From the NCBI GenBank assembly GCA_947167515.1, contig CAMVIM010000020.1:1-64000 (forward strand): 64,000 nucleotides of DNA. Reading direction: 5' to 3'. Source of the DNA: an uncultured Prevotellaceae bacterium (lineage in GTDB: Bacteria; Bacteroidota; Bacteroidia; Bacteroidales; Bacteroidaceae). Under the pieces are notes generated by a model. That model searched no databases. It saw only the letters and a program-made list of their open reading frames with translations, and was not told the origin of the DNA. Every line of letters starts with the position of its first letter. Position 1 is the stretch's first letter. This document shows, piece by piece, positions 26,801-34,708 of this stretch. Both the position numbers and the translations under genes were made by a program.

Positions 26801-26921
26801 GTTCTTCCATTTGAGATGCCTTGTCCTCCACATACTTCGTCACGAAAGAGAAGGAAAGGTAGAAGAGGCAGATGAGGGTCAACGCCACTGCTAAAAACTT
26901 TACAAATCCTTTGTTTTGCAT
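23877..26921 (-). CDS. secDF: Fused SecD-SecF translocase subunit
   Basis: A 1014-residue inner-membrane protein using proton motive force to help Sec-dependent export. The SecD part (1 to about 660) has DLKGGMNVILEV and GMAVDANVLIYERTKEEMR. The SecF part (about 680-1014) has DFTGGRNYKVEF and GYSINDKVVIFDRIRE. Twelve membrane helices are expected. The fused form is usual in Bacteroidota. The large periplasmic domain carries an Ala/Lys/Asp-rich low-complexity insert at about 245-315 (ADTTAAATETVAQAAEAEK and onward), probably a flexible loop. It leads a unit with ddh; the start is about 160 bp below a -7 box. Confidence 0.96.
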   Translation of the reverse strand: MQNKGFVKFLAVALTLICLFYLSFSFVTKYVEDKASQMEEQEAELYLDSLNTTPFYLGNYTLKDCRETAIGLGLDLKGGMNVILEVSVPEVVKALADHKTDEAFLKSVDEAAKEAQESQSDFITLFVKAYKKNAPGKPLATIFATQQLKGQVNTNSSDADVEKVLRKSVDEAVDNSFLVLRTRIDRFGVVQPNIQKIEGQSGRIMVELPGIKEPERVRKLLQGSANLEFWETYDAPQVTPYLSQLNAALRNGGTEVQADSVKADTTAAATETVAQAAEAEKADSAKSAASVLAQMNKGDNKDKAASAKATEEAKKENPLFAMLQPTGAQRGCMVGLAQALDTAEINALLHSETAKQIFPADLSLKWGVKAMDKAGKIFELYAIRTTGQNGRAPLEGEVVTEAKDEFDQYGNPVVTMKMNTEGARKWAALTEANVNHCVAVVLDNLVYSAPNVMNKIDGGSTQISGSFTTTETKDLANVLQSGKMPAPASIIQEDIVGPTLGAQSIQAGFISCIVAFIVLMLYMVLMYGVREGMVANCALMLNFFFSFGILTSLGAALTMSGIAGMVLTLGMAVDANVLIYERTKEEMRSGKNIAAAVAAGYSNAFSAIFDSNVTTILTGVILYNFGTGPIKGFATTLIIGIVCSFFTAVWLTRIAYEHFLDRGKWQDLKFTTKWSQNMMKDTKYNFMGNYKKSFIAFGIFLAVALVSFAIRGLSQSIDFTGGRNYKVEFVKQVEPEAVKEAIVKQFEANNPDGEAINVTVIALGTEGNNVRVSTNFNINDNSSEADAQIESLLYQAFVDGGMVDKTVSEEAFLDRDDRAGGSIVSSQKVGPAIASDILRGAILSVLFAIAVIFVYILIRFRNVAYSVGSIVALTLDTVLVIGMFSLCYGWIGFSLEVDQTFIGAILTVIGYSINDKVVIFDRIREVFKNYPKRDRQRIFNDALNSTLARTINTSVSTFIVLLVIFVLGGDSIRAFAFAMMLGVIIGTSSSLFIAAPTAYLVMGARIKEAEEEQE

Positions 26922-27082
26922 TTTTTGTTGAAATTTATTAATAGATTGATTGTTATATTATTCTTTTCAGTCACCTTTTTGCCGGCTTCTATCATCTTTT
27001 TATCAGCCCACAAAATGCCCAAAACGCTCTCATTACACATCATTTATAATAAGGGAACAAGAGTTTAGGGCATTTCAAGGTG

Positions 27083-27090
27083 CAAAGTTA
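27083..27090 (-). promoter_or_regulatory. -7 box for secDF
   Basis: The minus strand reads TAACTTTG. It lies about 160 bp before the secDF start, implying a long untranslated leader (26922-27075) in which no gene is seen. A -33 TTTG at the right distance is not evident. Confidence 0.45.
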
Positions 27091-27159
27091 TATAATTTTT
27101 TGCAAAGAGGAAGAAATTCTGGCTAAAAATATTCATTTGAAGGGCTTCTGCCCTTTCTT

Positions 27160-28233
27160 TTACTTCAATTTGACATAACAATGAATGGGATAGTGGTCGC
27201 TTTTGTTGATGGATTTGTCCACTTTGGCTTCATAGGCTTCGATGTCAGGGCTGACCAGAATGTGGTCGATGCGGAAATACATGCCGCTACGGTTGTAGCT
27301 GGTGCCAGGCCCATTTCCACTGCGTGTGTAGGCATCGTTGAGCCGCTCTGTCAGGCGGTTGTGCGGGTAGGAGACGGGGGAGGCGTTGAAGTCGCCGCAA
27401 GCGATGATGTACCGATGGGGTGCGCGAGCGATGTAAGCAGCCACCGAATCGGCCTGTATGCCTCTGATGGAGTCGTGCTGGCTGATTTTCTCCGTCAAGC
27501 TGTGATATTTCGTTTCCGAATGGTTGCTTTCGGGGTGCTTGTAGTTCTGGATGATGGACTTGTAGTCAGCCTTGTCCTCCTTGCTTAGTTTGTACGATTC
27601 CAGGTGGTTGTTGATGACGAGCAGGGTGTCTTTCCCCACCAGCATCTCGTAGGCGTTGGAGCAGTTGGTTTTTGTTGGGTAGTCAATCGATTGCGTGGAG
27701 ATGATGGGGAATTTGGAGAAACAGACGATGTAGTTGTCGTTCTTCAGTTCGGTGTGATGGTATGGATATAGCTCGGAGATGCTGTCGATAGCATTGTCGA
27801 TGAACCTTTTCTGTGCCTCTTGCAGGCAGATGATGTCGGCCTTGCTCTCCAGCAGATAGTGCAGGATATGGTTCTCTTGCCAAGGGTGTTTCGGTCTTTC
27901 GCCAAATCCCATCACGTTGTAGGAGAGGAACTTGATGCTGCCTTCGGGGTGAGCGGAGGGGAGGTTGAAGGGGATGTATGACCTGACGCTTCCGGCACAG
28001 AGGCACATCCCGACGATGGGAAGAAGGGCCAGTCGCCATTTCACGATGAGCCAGAAGAGGAGGAAGAGGACATCGCCTGCCAGGAAGACAGGGAACATCA
28101 GCCCGAAATAGGACAAACCTGGCTGCTCCTGCGGGGGAACACAGGAGGAGTAGGCGCAAAAGTTCATGGCCGCAATCACCGCAAGGTTGACGGCTATGAG
28201 AATGATGACCGGTATTTTCTTTAAGAGCCTCAT
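27160..28233 (-). CDS. Membrane-anchored endonuclease/exonuclease/phosphatase family protein
   Basis: A 357-residue protein. Residues 1-90 hold about three membrane helices (VIILIAVNLAVIAAMNF, FPVFLAGDVLFLLFWLIV, LALLPIVGMCLCAGSV). The rest is an EEP-fold catalytic domain. Metal and catalytic residues are visible in SYNVMGFG, DIICLQEAQ, NNHLES, CGDFNASP and the C-terminal KSDHYPIHCYVKL. It is probably a metal-dependent phosphodiesterase facing the periplasm; the substrate is unknown. ATG overlaps the rhomboid stop (ATGA), so the two are translationally coupled. Confidence 0.9.
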   Translation of the reverse strand: MRLLKKIPVIILIAVNLAVIAAMNFCAYSSCVPPQEQPGLSYFGLMFPVFLAGDVLFLLFWLIVKWRLALLPIVGMCLCAGSVRSYIPFNLPSAHPEGSIKFLSYNVMGFGERPKHPWQENHILHYLLESKADIICLQEAQKRFIDNAIDSISELYPYHHTELKNDNYIVCFSKFPIISTQSIDYPTKTNCSNAYEMLVGKDTLLVINNHLESYKLSKEDKADYKSIIQNYKHPESNHSETKYHSLTEKISQHDSIRGIQADSVAAYIARAPHRYIIACGDFNASPVSYPHNRLTERLNDAYTRSGNGPGTSYNRSGMYFRIDHILVSPDIEAYEAKVDKSINKSDHYPIHCYVKLK

Positions 28234-29123
28234 TCTTCTCCTCTCATTTTCTTGCTGGCGTTAAAGAGGGTGGCCTTCTCGCTGTCGGAAAGGTTCTGGT
28301 AACCATTCTTGCGTATCTTGTCGAGAATGCGGTCAATTTCCTCGTTGTTCTGCCGTTTCCGCTCATTGTATTCGTGCTCTTGATAATTGGTTTCACGCAC
28401 ATTCGTCACGCGCATTCTCGGTGTGCGTTTATGCCAAAGTTTCTGCCAGGCACTTTCTTCCTTGTCATAGTGGGAGTTAGTGCTGGAGGAAGTCCAGTAG
28501 TTGCCGTCTTGTGTGTGCCTCTTTTCCTGCATTTTCCACAGGAAGAGGATGACAGCACCCACCAGGATGCCTCCCAAGTGGGCAAAATGCGCTATACCGT
28601 CAGGTGAAGTGACACCCATATACATCTCCACCACTGTGTAGAATCCCACCAGATATTTCAGTTTGATGGGGAAGGGAATGGGGATGATGAAGAGTTTTGC
28701 GTTGGGGAAGAAGAAGGCTGCGGCCGCCATGACACCGTAGATAGCACCCGATGCACCCACCAGTGAGGCGGGGTTGATGAGTCCGATGGCGGTGCAGAGC
28801 TGGTTGATCAGCGCACTGCCGATGCCGCACGTCAGATAGTAGAAATAGAAACGCTTCGTTCCCACCTGCTGCTCCACAGCGTTGCCAAAAATCATCAGCG
28901 ACCACATGTTGAAGAACAGATGCCACCAGCCTCCATGCATGAACATGTAGGTGAGGAACTGGTAGATGGCAAATCCATCGTCACCGATGGGATGCAGGGC
29001 GTTGAAGTTCATGAACCAGTCGGGGTGACCATCCAGCATGAACATTGGCGTTATCCAATAAGTTAAGATGTAGAATACAACATTTATAATCAATATCACC
29101 TTAACGGCGGGAGTCATTCTCAT
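28230..29123 (-). CDS. Rhomboid intramembrane serine protease
   Basis: A 297-residue polytopic membrane protease. The Ser125/His182 dyad is in GASGAIYG and HFAHLGG. The loop-1 and helix-2 motif WWHLFFNMWSLMIFGNAVE is intact. The cytosolic C-terminal 90 residues are hydrophilic and end in a helical segment (RILDKIRKNGYQNLSDSEKA) common in Bacteroidota rhomboids. The start is set at MRMTPAVK; an upstream in-frame ATG adds 14 mostly Lys/Asn codons. It is transcribed with the EEP gene. The leader contains a hairpin and short ORF also seen before dgt. Confidence 0.93.
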   Translation of the reverse strand: MRMTPAVKVILIINVVFYILTYWITPMFMLDGHPDWFMNFNALHPIGDDGFAIYQFLTYMFMHGGWWHLFFNMWSLMIFGNAVEQQVGTKRFYFYYLTCGIGSALINQLCTAIGLINPASLVGASGAIYGVMAAAAFFFPNAKLFIIPIPFPIKLKYLVGFYTVVEMYMGVTSPDGIAHFAHLGGILVGAVILFLWKMQEKRHTQDGNYWTSSSTNSHYDKEESAWQKLWHKRTPRMRVTNVRETNYQEHEYNERKRQNNEEIDRILDKIRKNGYQNLSDSEKATLFNASKKMRGEE

Positions 29124-29136
29124 GTTAATCTTCTTT

Positions 29137-29185
29137 TTATTGTTCAGTAATTTGTAGAATGTCAAGTTCTGCCCAGCACATGGGC
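29137..29185 (-). other. Leader hairpin and possible 14-codon uORF of the rhomboid gene
   Basis: On the minus strand GCCCA-TGTGC-TGGGC (29185-29171) forms a 5-bp stem. The ATG inside it (29181-29179) opens a 14-codon ORF beginning Met-Cys-Trp-Ala and ending at 29137, 13 bp before the rhomboid start. An almost identical hairpin with a Met-Arg-Trp-Ala ORF precedes dgt. Confidence 0.35.
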
Positions 29186-29206
29186 TGGTGCGTTCGTTTG
29201 GAGGTG

Positions 29207-29241
29207 CAAAATTAGAGTTTTTCTTCCTATTTTAGGGCAAA
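29207..29241 (-). promoter_or_regulatory. Promoter for the rhomboid gene
   Basis: The minus strand has TAATTTTG (29207-29214) and TTTG (29238-29241) with a 23-bp spacer. The spacer is long, so the -7 box is the firmer element. It is divergent from the HU promoter. Confidence 0.5.
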
Positions 29242-29296
29242 AAACGTGAAAATACAATTTTTTTTTGCTTTTTTCAACATTTTTTCGTCCAAAATG

Positions 29297-29327
29297 TTTG
29301 TTTGCGAAAAATTATCTCATATATTTG
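29297..29327 (+). promoter_or_regulatory. HU gene promoter
   Basis: TTTG at 29297-29300, a 19-bp spacer and TATATTTG at 29320-29327 match the consensus exactly. Transcription from here leaves a leader of about 100 nt before the HU start. Confidence 0.8.
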
Positions 29328-29437
29328 CAACGAAGTTTTGCTTCTTAAGGGCTTTTTGAGCCGTTTTGTAGGCGAAACGAGTGTTGTGCATAGTTTTTTA
29401 CCTAACTTTTTTTATAAACCTAAATTTCAATTCACTT

Positions 29438-29710
29438 ATGAACAAGACAGAACTCGTAAGCTCAATCGCTGCAAAGGCAGGTCTGAGCAAAGTTGATTCA
29501 AAGAAGGCACTCGACGCTACTGTTGAGGCTATTGCTGAGGCTCTCAAGGCTGGTGAAAAGGTTTCACTCGTAGGTTTCGGCACATTTGCTGTTGTTGAGC
29601 GTCCATCTCGCCCAGGTATCAATCCTACAACCAAGGCTCCTATCACTATTCCTGCAAAGAAGGTGGCTAAGTTCAAGGCTGGTGCAGACCTCGATGCTGC
29701 TATCAACTAA
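29438..29710 (+). CDS. HU-family DNA-binding protein
   Basis: A 90-residue nucleoid protein that bends DNA as a dimer. It starts MNKTELVSSIAAKAGLSK, with the body helix KKALDATVEAIAEALKAGEK, the beta segment VSLVGFGTFAVVERPSRPG carrying the intercalating Pro region (NPTTKAPITIPA), and the closing VAKFKAGADLDAAI. Length and motifs are standard. Codons are those of a highly expressed gene. An in-frame start 19 codons upstream is rejected because those codons lie in the untranslated leader. Confidence 0.96.
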   Translation: MNKTELVSSIAAKAGLSKVDSKKALDATVEAIAEALKAGEKVSLVGFGTFAVVERPSRPGINPTTKAPITIPAKKVAKFKAGADLDAAIN

Positions 29711-29724
29711 TCGAGCACAATTAT

Positions 29725-29750
29725 CCCCCCTCCCCAATCGGGGAGGGGGG
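29725..29750. repeat. 11-bp GC-rich hairpin after the HU gene
   Basis: CCCCCCTCCCC (29725-29735) and its exact complement (29740-29750) enclose an AATC loop, 15 bp past the HU stop. There is no T-run, so it may act as a transcript-stabilising stem. It resembles the C/G-run palindromes inside the DPP4 gene at 47285-47368. Confidence 0.7.
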
Positions 29751-29935
29751 AACGTATAAATAAGGAACACTTTTAAGTGAAATCCTTGTTGGAAAGAACG
29801 GAGCGTTCCGAGAAAGAAGGAATGTGGTCATTTCTTTAAAGTGATGATTATTTCTAATTATTAATTTTATTAATTAACACAATGGGTCTTCTCCGTTCGT
29901 CCAAGACATAAAAAATAGAGCTTTCGCTCTTGTTC

Positions 29936-30063
29936 TCTATCTTCTAAACCGCCAAATCAGAACCACGAGGACAAGTTTGTGATAGGCTCACGCCCTGTTT
30001 GGGGCGTGACCTTTTATCCGTACTTGTTTGTGGTTAAGGTGCTTGGCGGTGCCAGAAGATAGA
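29936..30063. ncRNA. Candidate rod-shaped structured RNA (6S-like architecture)
   Basis: A gene-free stretch of 402 bp (29711-30112) contains a nearly unbranched 128-nt hairpin. Paired arms in order: 29936-29945 with 30054-30063 (10 bp), 29948-29955 with 30043-30050 (8 bp), 29961-29966 with 30030-30035, 29971-29976 with 30022-30027, and 29988-29995 with 30002-30009, closing on a 6-nt loop. Small internal loops separate them. The rod shape resembles 6S RNA. On the minus strand a small AGAGC-GAAA-GCTCT hairpin and ATTTTTTAT follow (about 29909-29932), favouring that strand. On the plus strand it would be the leader of the gene at 30113. Strand and identity are not settled. Confidence 0.5.
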
Positions 30064-30112
30064 ATAAGTGTTAGGACCAAAGATTACGCCCTTTTCTTAT
30101 TCTAAAAACATC

Positions 30113-31195
30113 ATGAAAAAAAATCTTATTTTTGCCGCCATCGCATGTATGGCAGGTCATGCAGTCAATGCACAAGAACTGGTTATTGGAGAATCTTCTT
30201 CATTTGGAGGAGAATATACAGGTGCGGCAGTTGTCGCTCAGTCGCTCAGTTCCAGTGGTAAATCCATTCTTACCACACGTGAATACGATAGAGACAATGG
30301 ACAATATCAAATCAGATTTTACAATCCAGACCTTTCTGTTTTCAAAACACTCAATATCACAATGCCATCCTACAGATACGAAAGTTACGACGAGGTGGCA
30401 GTGGCGGGACCAAAAGGTTCTCAGGTTGACCCGAACGATCTGACTTGGCAGAGAGAAATCGGCGAGTATGATAGGGATGAAACAAGATACTGGTATCCAG
30501 AACCGCATAATTATTTTGATTATGATAACTCGGCAGGTTATGGGGTAGATGCCATTGTTACCCAAACGCTATTCAACGACGATTCCCAATGGGAGTATCT
30601 CATGCCTATCATAGAAGAGTATTCCCAATATGGTACTCCCCGCGAATACACCTACTATGATGGAGACGGTAATCGTGATACAGAAAACATCCATCTCCGA
30701 AGAAGTTATACACACAGTGCGAGATGTGTTGGCTACAATGTGGTGTCGGAAAATGGTTCTATCGTCATGAGTATCAAGACTCGCCATGCCAACATTAGCA
30801 GTTTCGAAATGTATAGGATATTGACATGGAGTGGAAAGAAATACTTCACCACTTATGAGTCTTACTACGATGAAGATGGGAAATGGCAGCATGTCTCTAC
30901 TCTTTATGTTTTCGATACCTACACGACTTCCATCCAAGAGGTCTCCTCTGTGAATGTGCGTCAGCCGATGGCCATCATGTCTGGCAATGGCATCGATGTG
31001 ACACTCGACGAAGCAGATACCAACAGCGACCTCATCTTGAGTAATATGGCTGGGCAGGTGGTTGGCCAAAAGCACATCGGCGCTGGCGAAACCAAGTCGC
31101 GCATGAATGCAGCCAACATGCCAAAAGGTTTTTACAATCTGACTTTGCGGCGCAACGGCCAAGTGCTCAACAACCAGAAATTGATGGTGCGGTAA
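30113..31195 (+). CDS. Secreted protein with type A T9SS-like sorting tail
   Basis: A 360-residue protein. The signal peptide is MKKNLIFAAIACMAGHAVNAQ. The central part is rich in Tyr, Asp and Ser (YYDGDGNRDTENIHLRRSYT) without a recognised domain. The last 80 residues have the pattern of a type IX secretion C-terminal domain: IDVTLDEADTNSDLILSNMA, then a Gly-containing turn, AANMPKGFYNLTLRR and a closing NNQKLMVR. It is probably exported to the cell surface. The start is chosen for the signal peptide over a Met 15 codons upstream. First gene of a plus-strand envelope cluster. Confidence 0.8.
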   Translation: MKKNLIFAAIACMAGHAVNAQELVIGESSSFGGEYTGAAVVAQSLSSSGKSILTTREYDRDNGQYQIRFYNPDLSVFKTLNITMPSYRYESYDEVAVAGPKGSQVDPNDLTWQREIGEYDRDETRYWYPEPHNYFDYDNSAGYGVDAIVTQTLFNDDSQWEYLMPIIEEYSQYGTPREYTYYDGDGNRDTENIHLRRSYTHSARCVGYNVVSENGSIVMSIKTRHANISSFEMYRILTWSGKKYFTTYESYYDEDGKWQHVSTLYVFDTYTTSIQEVSSVNVRQPMAIMSGNGIDVTLDEADTNSDLILSNMAGQVVGQKHIGAGETKSRMNAANMPKGFYNLTLRRNGQVLNNQKLMVR

Positions 31196-31267
31196 TGATA
31201 GACAGAGATCACTTTGCAAAGTGGTTCCTGTTTTTCTATTTTATAATATCCTTATTCTCAAAACATT

Positions 31268-33073
31268 ATGAAGAACAATTATCTACATCTTGCAGGATGG
31301 CTCCCAGCATTGTCTCTGCTGGCGTTGTCGGCCTGTACGGACAGTGCCTACGACCTGAGTGACATTGACACGACCGCAAGGTTTCAGACAGAAGACCTTG
31401 TGGTACCCATTAACATAGATTGTGTAACACTCGACCAGGTGCTTGACCTGAAGGATAATAGCGACATATCCAAAAAAACCGATGCTGCTGGTAACATTTT
31501 CTACGCTGTGGCCAAAGATGGCGAATTTCACTCTGACCCTATCCGCATTTCCTCATTCACCATTTCCAAACCACGGATAGAGGCTCGAAAATCCACTCTC
31601 GAAATAGAGCAACGTCCTCCTCAAGGATATACAGGGGGTGTAACGGCTCGCTATCCTATTGCCACAGAAGATGCTCCTATCACCACCTCCTTCGATGCAC
31701 ACGCTGATGATTTCGACTCATCTATTAAGTTGATAGAAGCGGTAGGAACTGAAGCCCGATTCTCCATTACCATCAAAATAACTGATGCCTCGACGGGTCG
31801 AATAGACAGGAGGATGTTGGAAGAAGCCTATTTTGAGAACATCAAAATCCAGTTTCCTAAGGGACTTGCGGCCCTGCCCGATCGGGGAATCTACAATGCT
31901 TCCACGGGTGTTCTCGACCTCTCTGGCGAGAAGATCCGAATTCAGAGCAATGGGGAGGCTTCGGTGGAGATTGTCGTAACAGCCATCGATGCCACTTTGC
32001 AAAACATGAAAATAGACTATGGGCAACGAACAATTAAGTATGCCGATGACTTGAGTATCATTGGTGGTGAAGTCAATGTATATGTTGATGCCAACTTTCC
32101 CTCAGCTGTTTCATTCACCTTTAAACCCATACTGAGTGATATTGTGGTCAAGACCTTTACAGGACATCTGGAATATGATGTGAAGTCTTTCGATATTGCC
32201 CCTGTAAAATTGGACAATATCCCCGACCTCATTAACGATTCGGGCACAGAACTGGGCATAGAGAACCCCCAGCTCTACCTGTCCATTAATAACCCCGTTG
32301 ATAAATATGGTGTCGATTTCGAGACAGGTTTTGAGATTACGTCAAAACGAACCACCGAAGAAACCACCATGGAGAAGACCTACCCAATTGACGAAAAGAT
32401 ACAACTTGCGGCATGGCCCGACGAAGATAAAAAGCACTTCTTCGTTCTGTCCCCTTCTGATCCTGGCAAAGGCAACTACCTCCAAACATTCGATGCTGTG
32501 GATAACCATCCTAAGTGGGTGTCCTACAGCCAGATGAAAAACATGCTGAAGGGTGTGGGCGGTGTCCCCACCATCATTGAGGTGGATGCCATTGGCCCCA
32601 AAATGCCCGAACAACGAGTGGTTGATTTCGAACTGGGCGACCTGCCTGCTGTGGAGGGAAAATACACTTTCTTTGCCCCTCTTCAATTGTCGGATAACTC
32701 CAGCATCGTTTATACCGACACCCTTGATGGATGGAACGATGAAGATGTTGATGCCATCACGATAAAGAAACTTGTCCTCGGTTTCGATGTCTCAACCGAA
32801 ACGCCTTTTGATATAGAGTTGACAGCTCTTCCCATTGGCACCGATAGTAAACCTATTGAAGGTGTGACCGTCACCACTGCTCGTGTGAAAGCATTGGCTG
32901 ACAACCAACCTGTAGAAGTGATAATTGAAGGCAATATAACCCATCTTGATGGTCTATTGCTAAAAGCCAAACTCGTCAACAGAGGTAGTGAAACAGTACT
33001 CGGTCCAGAGATGAAACTCTATTTGGACAACACGTGTGCCACTATCACGGGATATTACGAGAAAGAACTATAA
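31268..33073 (+). CDS. Large hypothetical lipoprotein
   Basis: A 601-residue protein with signal peptide and lipobox LLALSAC (Cys23). The mature protein is beta-rich and acidic, with repeated segments such as FSITIKITDASTGRID, KSFDIAPVKLDNIPDLI and KKLVLGFDVSTETPFDIEL. I do not recognise a named domain. It precedes a DUF5723 barrel gene by 33 bp, and both are probably surface-associated partners. It is likely anchored in the outer membrane. TDSAYDLSDID just after the Cys is acidic, consistent with a surface lipoprotein export signal. Confidence 0.75.
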   Translation: MKNNYLHLAGWLPALSLLALSACTDSAYDLSDIDTTARFQTEDLVVPINIDCVTLDQVLDLKDNSDISKKTDAAGNIFYAVAKDGEFHSDPIRISSFTISKPRIEARKSTLEIEQRPPQGYTGGVTARYPIATEDAPITTSFDAHADDFDSSIKLIEAVGTEARFSITIKITDASTGRIDRRMLEEAYFENIKIQFPKGLAALPDRGIYNASTGVLDLSGEKIRIQSNGEASVEIVVTAIDATLQNMKIDYGQRTIKYADDLSIIGGEVNVYVDANFPSAVSFTFKPILSDIVVKTFTGHLEYDVKSFDIAPVKLDNIPDLINDSGTELGIENPQLYLSINNPVDKYGVDFETGFEITSKRTTEETTMEKTYPIDEKIQLAAWPDEDKKHFFVLSPSDPGKGNYLQTFDAVDNHPKWVSYSQMKNMLKGVGGVPTIIEVDAIGPKMPEQRVVDFELGDLPAVEGKYTFFAPLQLSDNSSIVYTDTLDGWNDEDVDAITIKKLVLGFDVSTETPFDIELTALPIGTDSKPIEGVTVTTARVKALADNQPVEVIIEGNITHLDGLLLKAKLVNRGSETVLGPEMKLYLDNTCATITGYYEKEL

Positions 33074-33106
33074 TCCATATATCTGTATTATTAAAAAAGA
33101 ATCGAC

Positions 33107-34513
33107 ATGAAAAATATTAAATATATGATTGTGGGTGCAGTTCTTGGCTTTTCGTCGGTCGCTACTGCACAAGACCTCTACTCTGGCTACTTCACCAAAG
33201 GTTATCTTTATCGGCATGATATGAACCCCGCCTTTGCCAGTGACCAAGGCTATGTGGCCATGCCTGCTTTGGGTAATCTTGGTGTGGGCATGAATAGTAA
33301 TCTGCGTTCTGATGAAATTTTCTATAACATTGATGGTCGTACCGCTCTCTTCATCCATCCCAAAGTGGATGCAGGCAGTTTCCTCTCTGAAGTAAAAGAT
33401 AAAAACAAGATAAACGAAGACTTCCGCCTGCAACTTCTTGGTGTGGGTTTCAAAGGCTTTGGTGGCTACAATACAATTGAAATAAATGCTCGCCAGCGAC
33501 TGGGAGTAAATGTGCCAGGCTCGCTTTTCCGCTTGGCTAAAGAGGGCGTGAGAAATCAAACCTACGATATTACAGATTTTGCTGCACATGGTGATGCCTA
33601 TGGCGAAATTGCTTTGGGACACAGCCATCAGGTAAATGAGCATTTACGTGTTGGAGCCAAGGCGAAATTTCTGTTGGGTGTGGCCAACATTGATGCCGAG
33701 TTCAACCGTGCTCAATTGGTGCTGGGCAAGGACGAGTGGGTGGCTATGACCGATGCCAAAGTGCAGACAAGTTTGAACAATCTGAAATATAAGATAGATA
33801 CAACCACGCGAGGGCCTGGTGCAGACAAACATGGGAACCCCTCCGAGGAGATGGAGCACACCTATGTGAGTGGAGTTGATGAAAGTAAGTGGGGTATTTG
33901 TGGCTTTGGCCTTGCTTTCGACTTGGGTGCCGAGTACAAACTCGATGACAACTGGGCTTTTTCGGCCGCTCTGCTCGATCTCGGTTACATAGGCTGGAAA
34001 AACAACTATGTGGCTTCCACCAATGGTCTGCGTGAAGTACATACTGACACCTATCTTTTCAATATGGATGACAAGGCAGACAATTCTTTTGAGCGTCAGG
34101 GTGACCGTCTGGGTGCCGACTTGGCTCGTCTTTATGAGTTACAAGATTGCGGCAACACGGGGAGCCGTTCACGAGGTTTGGCAGCCACCATGAATCTTGG
34201 TGTGGAATACACTCCCGACTTCTACGACAAGATGTCTTTCGGACTGATGAACAACACTCGTTTTGGCAAGTATGGCTGGACAGATTTTCGTCTTTCCACC
34301 AACGTGGCTCCCACCAACATTTTCTCTGCCTCAGCCACCCTTTCACTCGGCACTTTTGGCGCCAGTTTCGGATGGCTTCTCAACTTCCATCCTTGTGGCT
34401 TTAATATGTACCTTGGAATGGACCACACCCTTGGCAAATTGGCCAAGCAGGGACTTCCCCTTTCTGGACGTGGTGATGTTCACTTAGGCATCAACTTCCC
34501 ATTTGGTCATTAA
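33107..34513 (+). CDS. DUF5723 family outer-membrane protein
   Basis: A 468-residue protein with signal peptide MKNIKYMIVGAVLGFSSVATAQ. It opens with a tract typical of DUF5723 (LYRHDMNPAFASDQGYVAMP, then LGNLGVGMNSNL). Many amphipathic strands follow, with Gly/aromatic patterns (LRVGAKAKFLLGVANIDAEF, WAFSAALLDLGYIGW), as expected for a beta-barrel. The end, VHLGINFPFGH, is strand-like. It is possibly a transport or gliding/secretion-related barrel; the function is unproven. It follows the lipoprotein gene in one unit. Confidence 0.82.
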   Translation: MKNIKYMIVGAVLGFSSVATAQDLYSGYFTKGYLYRHDMNPAFASDQGYVAMPALGNLGVGMNSNLRSDEIFYNIDGRTALFIHPKVDAGSFLSEVKDKNKINEDFRLQLLGVGFKGFGGYNTIEINARQRLGVNVPGSLFRLAKEGVRNQTYDITDFAAHGDAYGEIALGHSHQVNEHLRVGAKAKFLLGVANIDAEFNRAQLVLGKDEWVAMTDAKVQTSLNNLKYKIDTTTRGPGADKHGNPSEEMEHTYVSGVDESKWGICGFGLAFDLGAEYKLDDNWAFSAALLDLGYIGWKNNYVASTNGLREVHTDTYLFNMDDKADNSFERQGDRLGADLARLYELQDCGNTGSRSRGLAATMNLGVEYTPDFYDKMSFGLMNNTRFGKYGWTDFRLSTNVAPTNIFSASATLSLGTFGASFGWLLNFHPCGFNMYLGMDHTLGKLAKQGLPLSGRGDVHLGINFPFGH

Positions 34514-34591
34514 GGGAATCAAATGTGGTAATATGTCCTGTTTAAGCCTCTGGTTTAGTTGGTTTGTTTTGAGCAACGAGGCCATTTCATA

Positions 34592-34639
34592 GAAAAGACA
34601 TCATTGAATAAAAAAACGGTGAGCATCCCATGTCTTTTC
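34592..34639. repeat. 10-bp inverted repeat in the gap before 34709
   Basis: GAAAAGACAT at 34592-34601 and its complement at 34630-34639 flank a 28-nt loop. It lies in the 195-bp gap between the DUF5723 gene and the next lipoprotein gene. No TAnnTTTG box was found in this gap. Confidence 0.5.
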
Positions 34640-34708
34640 ATTATAGAACAATCAATTTGTAACAGCCGAATTCGGGAAGCTATAGGCACCTAAAACTATT
34701 GTAAAAAA

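Noticed and set aside
29711..29905. A further gene between HU and the structured RNA
   Set aside because: No open frame of reasonable length with a start is present; the stretch is AT-rich with small palindromes only.
34514..34708. A promoter for the lipoprotein gene at 34709
   Set aside because: No TAnnTTTG box was found in this 195-bp gap, only a 10-bp inverted repeat; expression may come from upstream.
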